A model generated the notes under the pieces. It saw only the letters and a program-made list of their open reading frames with translations. It was not told the DNA's origin and did not search any database. A stretch of 64,000 nt of DNA, from assembly GCA_021373015.1 (NCBI GenBank), contig JAJFTJ010000014.1, positions 200,323 to 264,322 of the forward strand, read 5' to 3'. Within the stretch, counting starts at the first letter, position 1; each line of letters opens with the position of its first letter. This stretch comes from Nitrospiraceae bacterium. GTDB taxonomy: Bacteria > Nitrospirota > Thermodesulfovibrionia > Thermodesulfovibrionales > UBA1546. Of the stretch, positions 63,398 to 64,000 are shown piece after piece. A program made the position numbers and the translations under genes.

Positions 63398-64000
63398 ATG
63401 CTTAAGGAACTCAGGATAAAAAATCTAGCTATTATCGATGACCTCTCAATAAGATTCGAGGCAGGGCTTAATGTGCTTACAGGAGAGACAGGCGCTGGTA
63501 AATCTATAATTATCGATGCACTTGGGCTTGCTCTTGGCGAAAGAGCCCAGACAGACATGATAAGAACAGGCAAATCCGATGGAGCTGTCGAGGCATATTT
63601 TGAAATCTCAAATAATCAGCTTCTCAGCGGGATGGGAATAGAGCATGAAGACGGCGTTATTCTCAGGAGAAGTCTCTCAAGCACAGGCAAGAGCAAGGCA
63701 TACATAAATGACACTATCGTAAACATTCAAAGCCTTTATAACTTCGGAAGATCAATGGTTGATATGCACGGGCAGCATGAACACCAGAGTCTTCTCTCAA
63801 CAGAGAGCCAGAGAACACTTCTTGATTTCTATGGAAAACTTGAGAATCAAAGGTCTCAGATCGAAGCAATGTTTTTTGAGGTTCAATCACTCAAAAAAGA
63901 ACTGGATGAATTGAAGTCAAATGTTAAAGAACGCGCCCACAAAATTGATCTTCTTAATTTTCAGATAAATGAAATTGAATCAGCAGCCCTTAAAATAGGA
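63398..64000 (+). CDS. recN: DNA repair protein RecN (5' part)
   Basis: 201 codons before the window ends. MLKELRIKNLAIIDDLSIRFEAGLNVLTGETGAGKS has the RecN-type SMC-like Walker A (GETGAGKS). The HGQHEHQSLLS motif is found in RecN and not in SMC, and the helical region after it starts the coiled coil. It helps join broken chromosome ends during recombination repair. The gene runs off the right edge. Confidence 0.95.
   Translation, partial: MLKELRIKNLAIIDDLSIRFEAGLNVLTGETGAGKSIIIDALGLALGERAQTDMIRTGKSDGAVEAYFEISNNQLLSGMGIEHEDGVILRRSLSSTGKSKAYINDTIVNIQSLYNFGRSMVDMHGQHEHQSLLSTESQRTLLDFYGKLENQRSQIEAMFFEVQSLKKELDELKSNVKERAHKIDLLNFQINEIESAALKIG

Overview
The window is a gene-dense, AT-rich (by eye; not counted) bacterial chromosome segment with almost no mobile DNA. 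The gene content points to an anaerobic or microaerophilic Gram-negative bacterium. It has Lol lipoprotein sorting, a LapA-LapB protein, futalosine-route menaquinone synthesis (mqnC, mqnE), an energy-converting hydrogenase-related membrane complex, a NapH/NapG-like ferredoxin protein and a probable PPi-type phosphofructokinase. This mix, with an Aquifex-type protein-only RNase P (HARP), would fit Nitrospirota (Thermodesulfovibrionia-like). That placement is inference; no rRNA gene is present to settle it.

Layout. 1-2.9 kb: the 3' end of a hydrogenase-4/complex-I-like operon (HyfF-, HyfG- and HyfI-like). 3-9.2 kb: CPA2 antiporter, uvrC, an exported coiled-coil protein, a PfkB kinase and a DUF47-PiT phosphate transport pair. 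9.3-15.7 kb: ogt, an OFA-type MFS transporter, slyD, glgP, lolC/E and lolD, and a terC remnant. 15.7-22 kb: mqnC, mqnE, hemC, tyrS and an ACT-ACT-metallo-beta-lactamase protein. 22.1-27.2 kb: rpmH-yidD-yidC-mnmE, with rnpA missing from its usual place and three small uncharacterised genes inserted before mnmE. 27.2-33.5 kb (minus strand): a run ending in HARP: moeB-like, proA, rlmI, nadD, rsfS, lapA-lapB fusion, HARP. 33.7-38.5 kb: a CsgG/PDZ lipoprotein, trpE-trpG, tRNA-Gly, tRNA-Cys and serS. 38.6-43.8 kb: speD, ugd, a glycosyltransferase, a DUF3108 protein, hisA, tRNA-Leu and a hydrolase. 43.8-48.4 kb: a NapH-NapG fusion, a DUF362 protein, an M48 protease and lemA. 48.5-58.2 kb: purF, a REC-PilZ protein, a DUF2784 protein, purL, purB, a phosphoesterase, nusB and ribH. 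58.3-64 kb: a DgkA-PAP2 fusion, PFK, a radical SAM protein, a LysM protein, a lipoprotein, a DUF72 protein and the start of recN.

The points most worth following up are these. (1) A HARP-type RNase P protein lies 5 kb from an rpmH-yidD junction that lacks rnpA. (2) The rsfS reading frame has no ATG, GTG or TTG and appears to begin at AUA behind a perfect Shine-Dalgarno. (3) Six genes have a TGnTAnnnT extended -10 box ending 5-7 nt before an ATG that lacks a Shine-Dalgarno, which suggests regular leaderless transcription. (4) The hydrogenase-like large subunit has lost all four [NiFe]-ligand cysteines. (5) There are several domain fusions: LapA-LapB, NapH-NapG, DgkA-PAP2 and ACT-ACT-MBL. I saw no CRISPR array, prophage, intact insertion sequence or rRNA operon.
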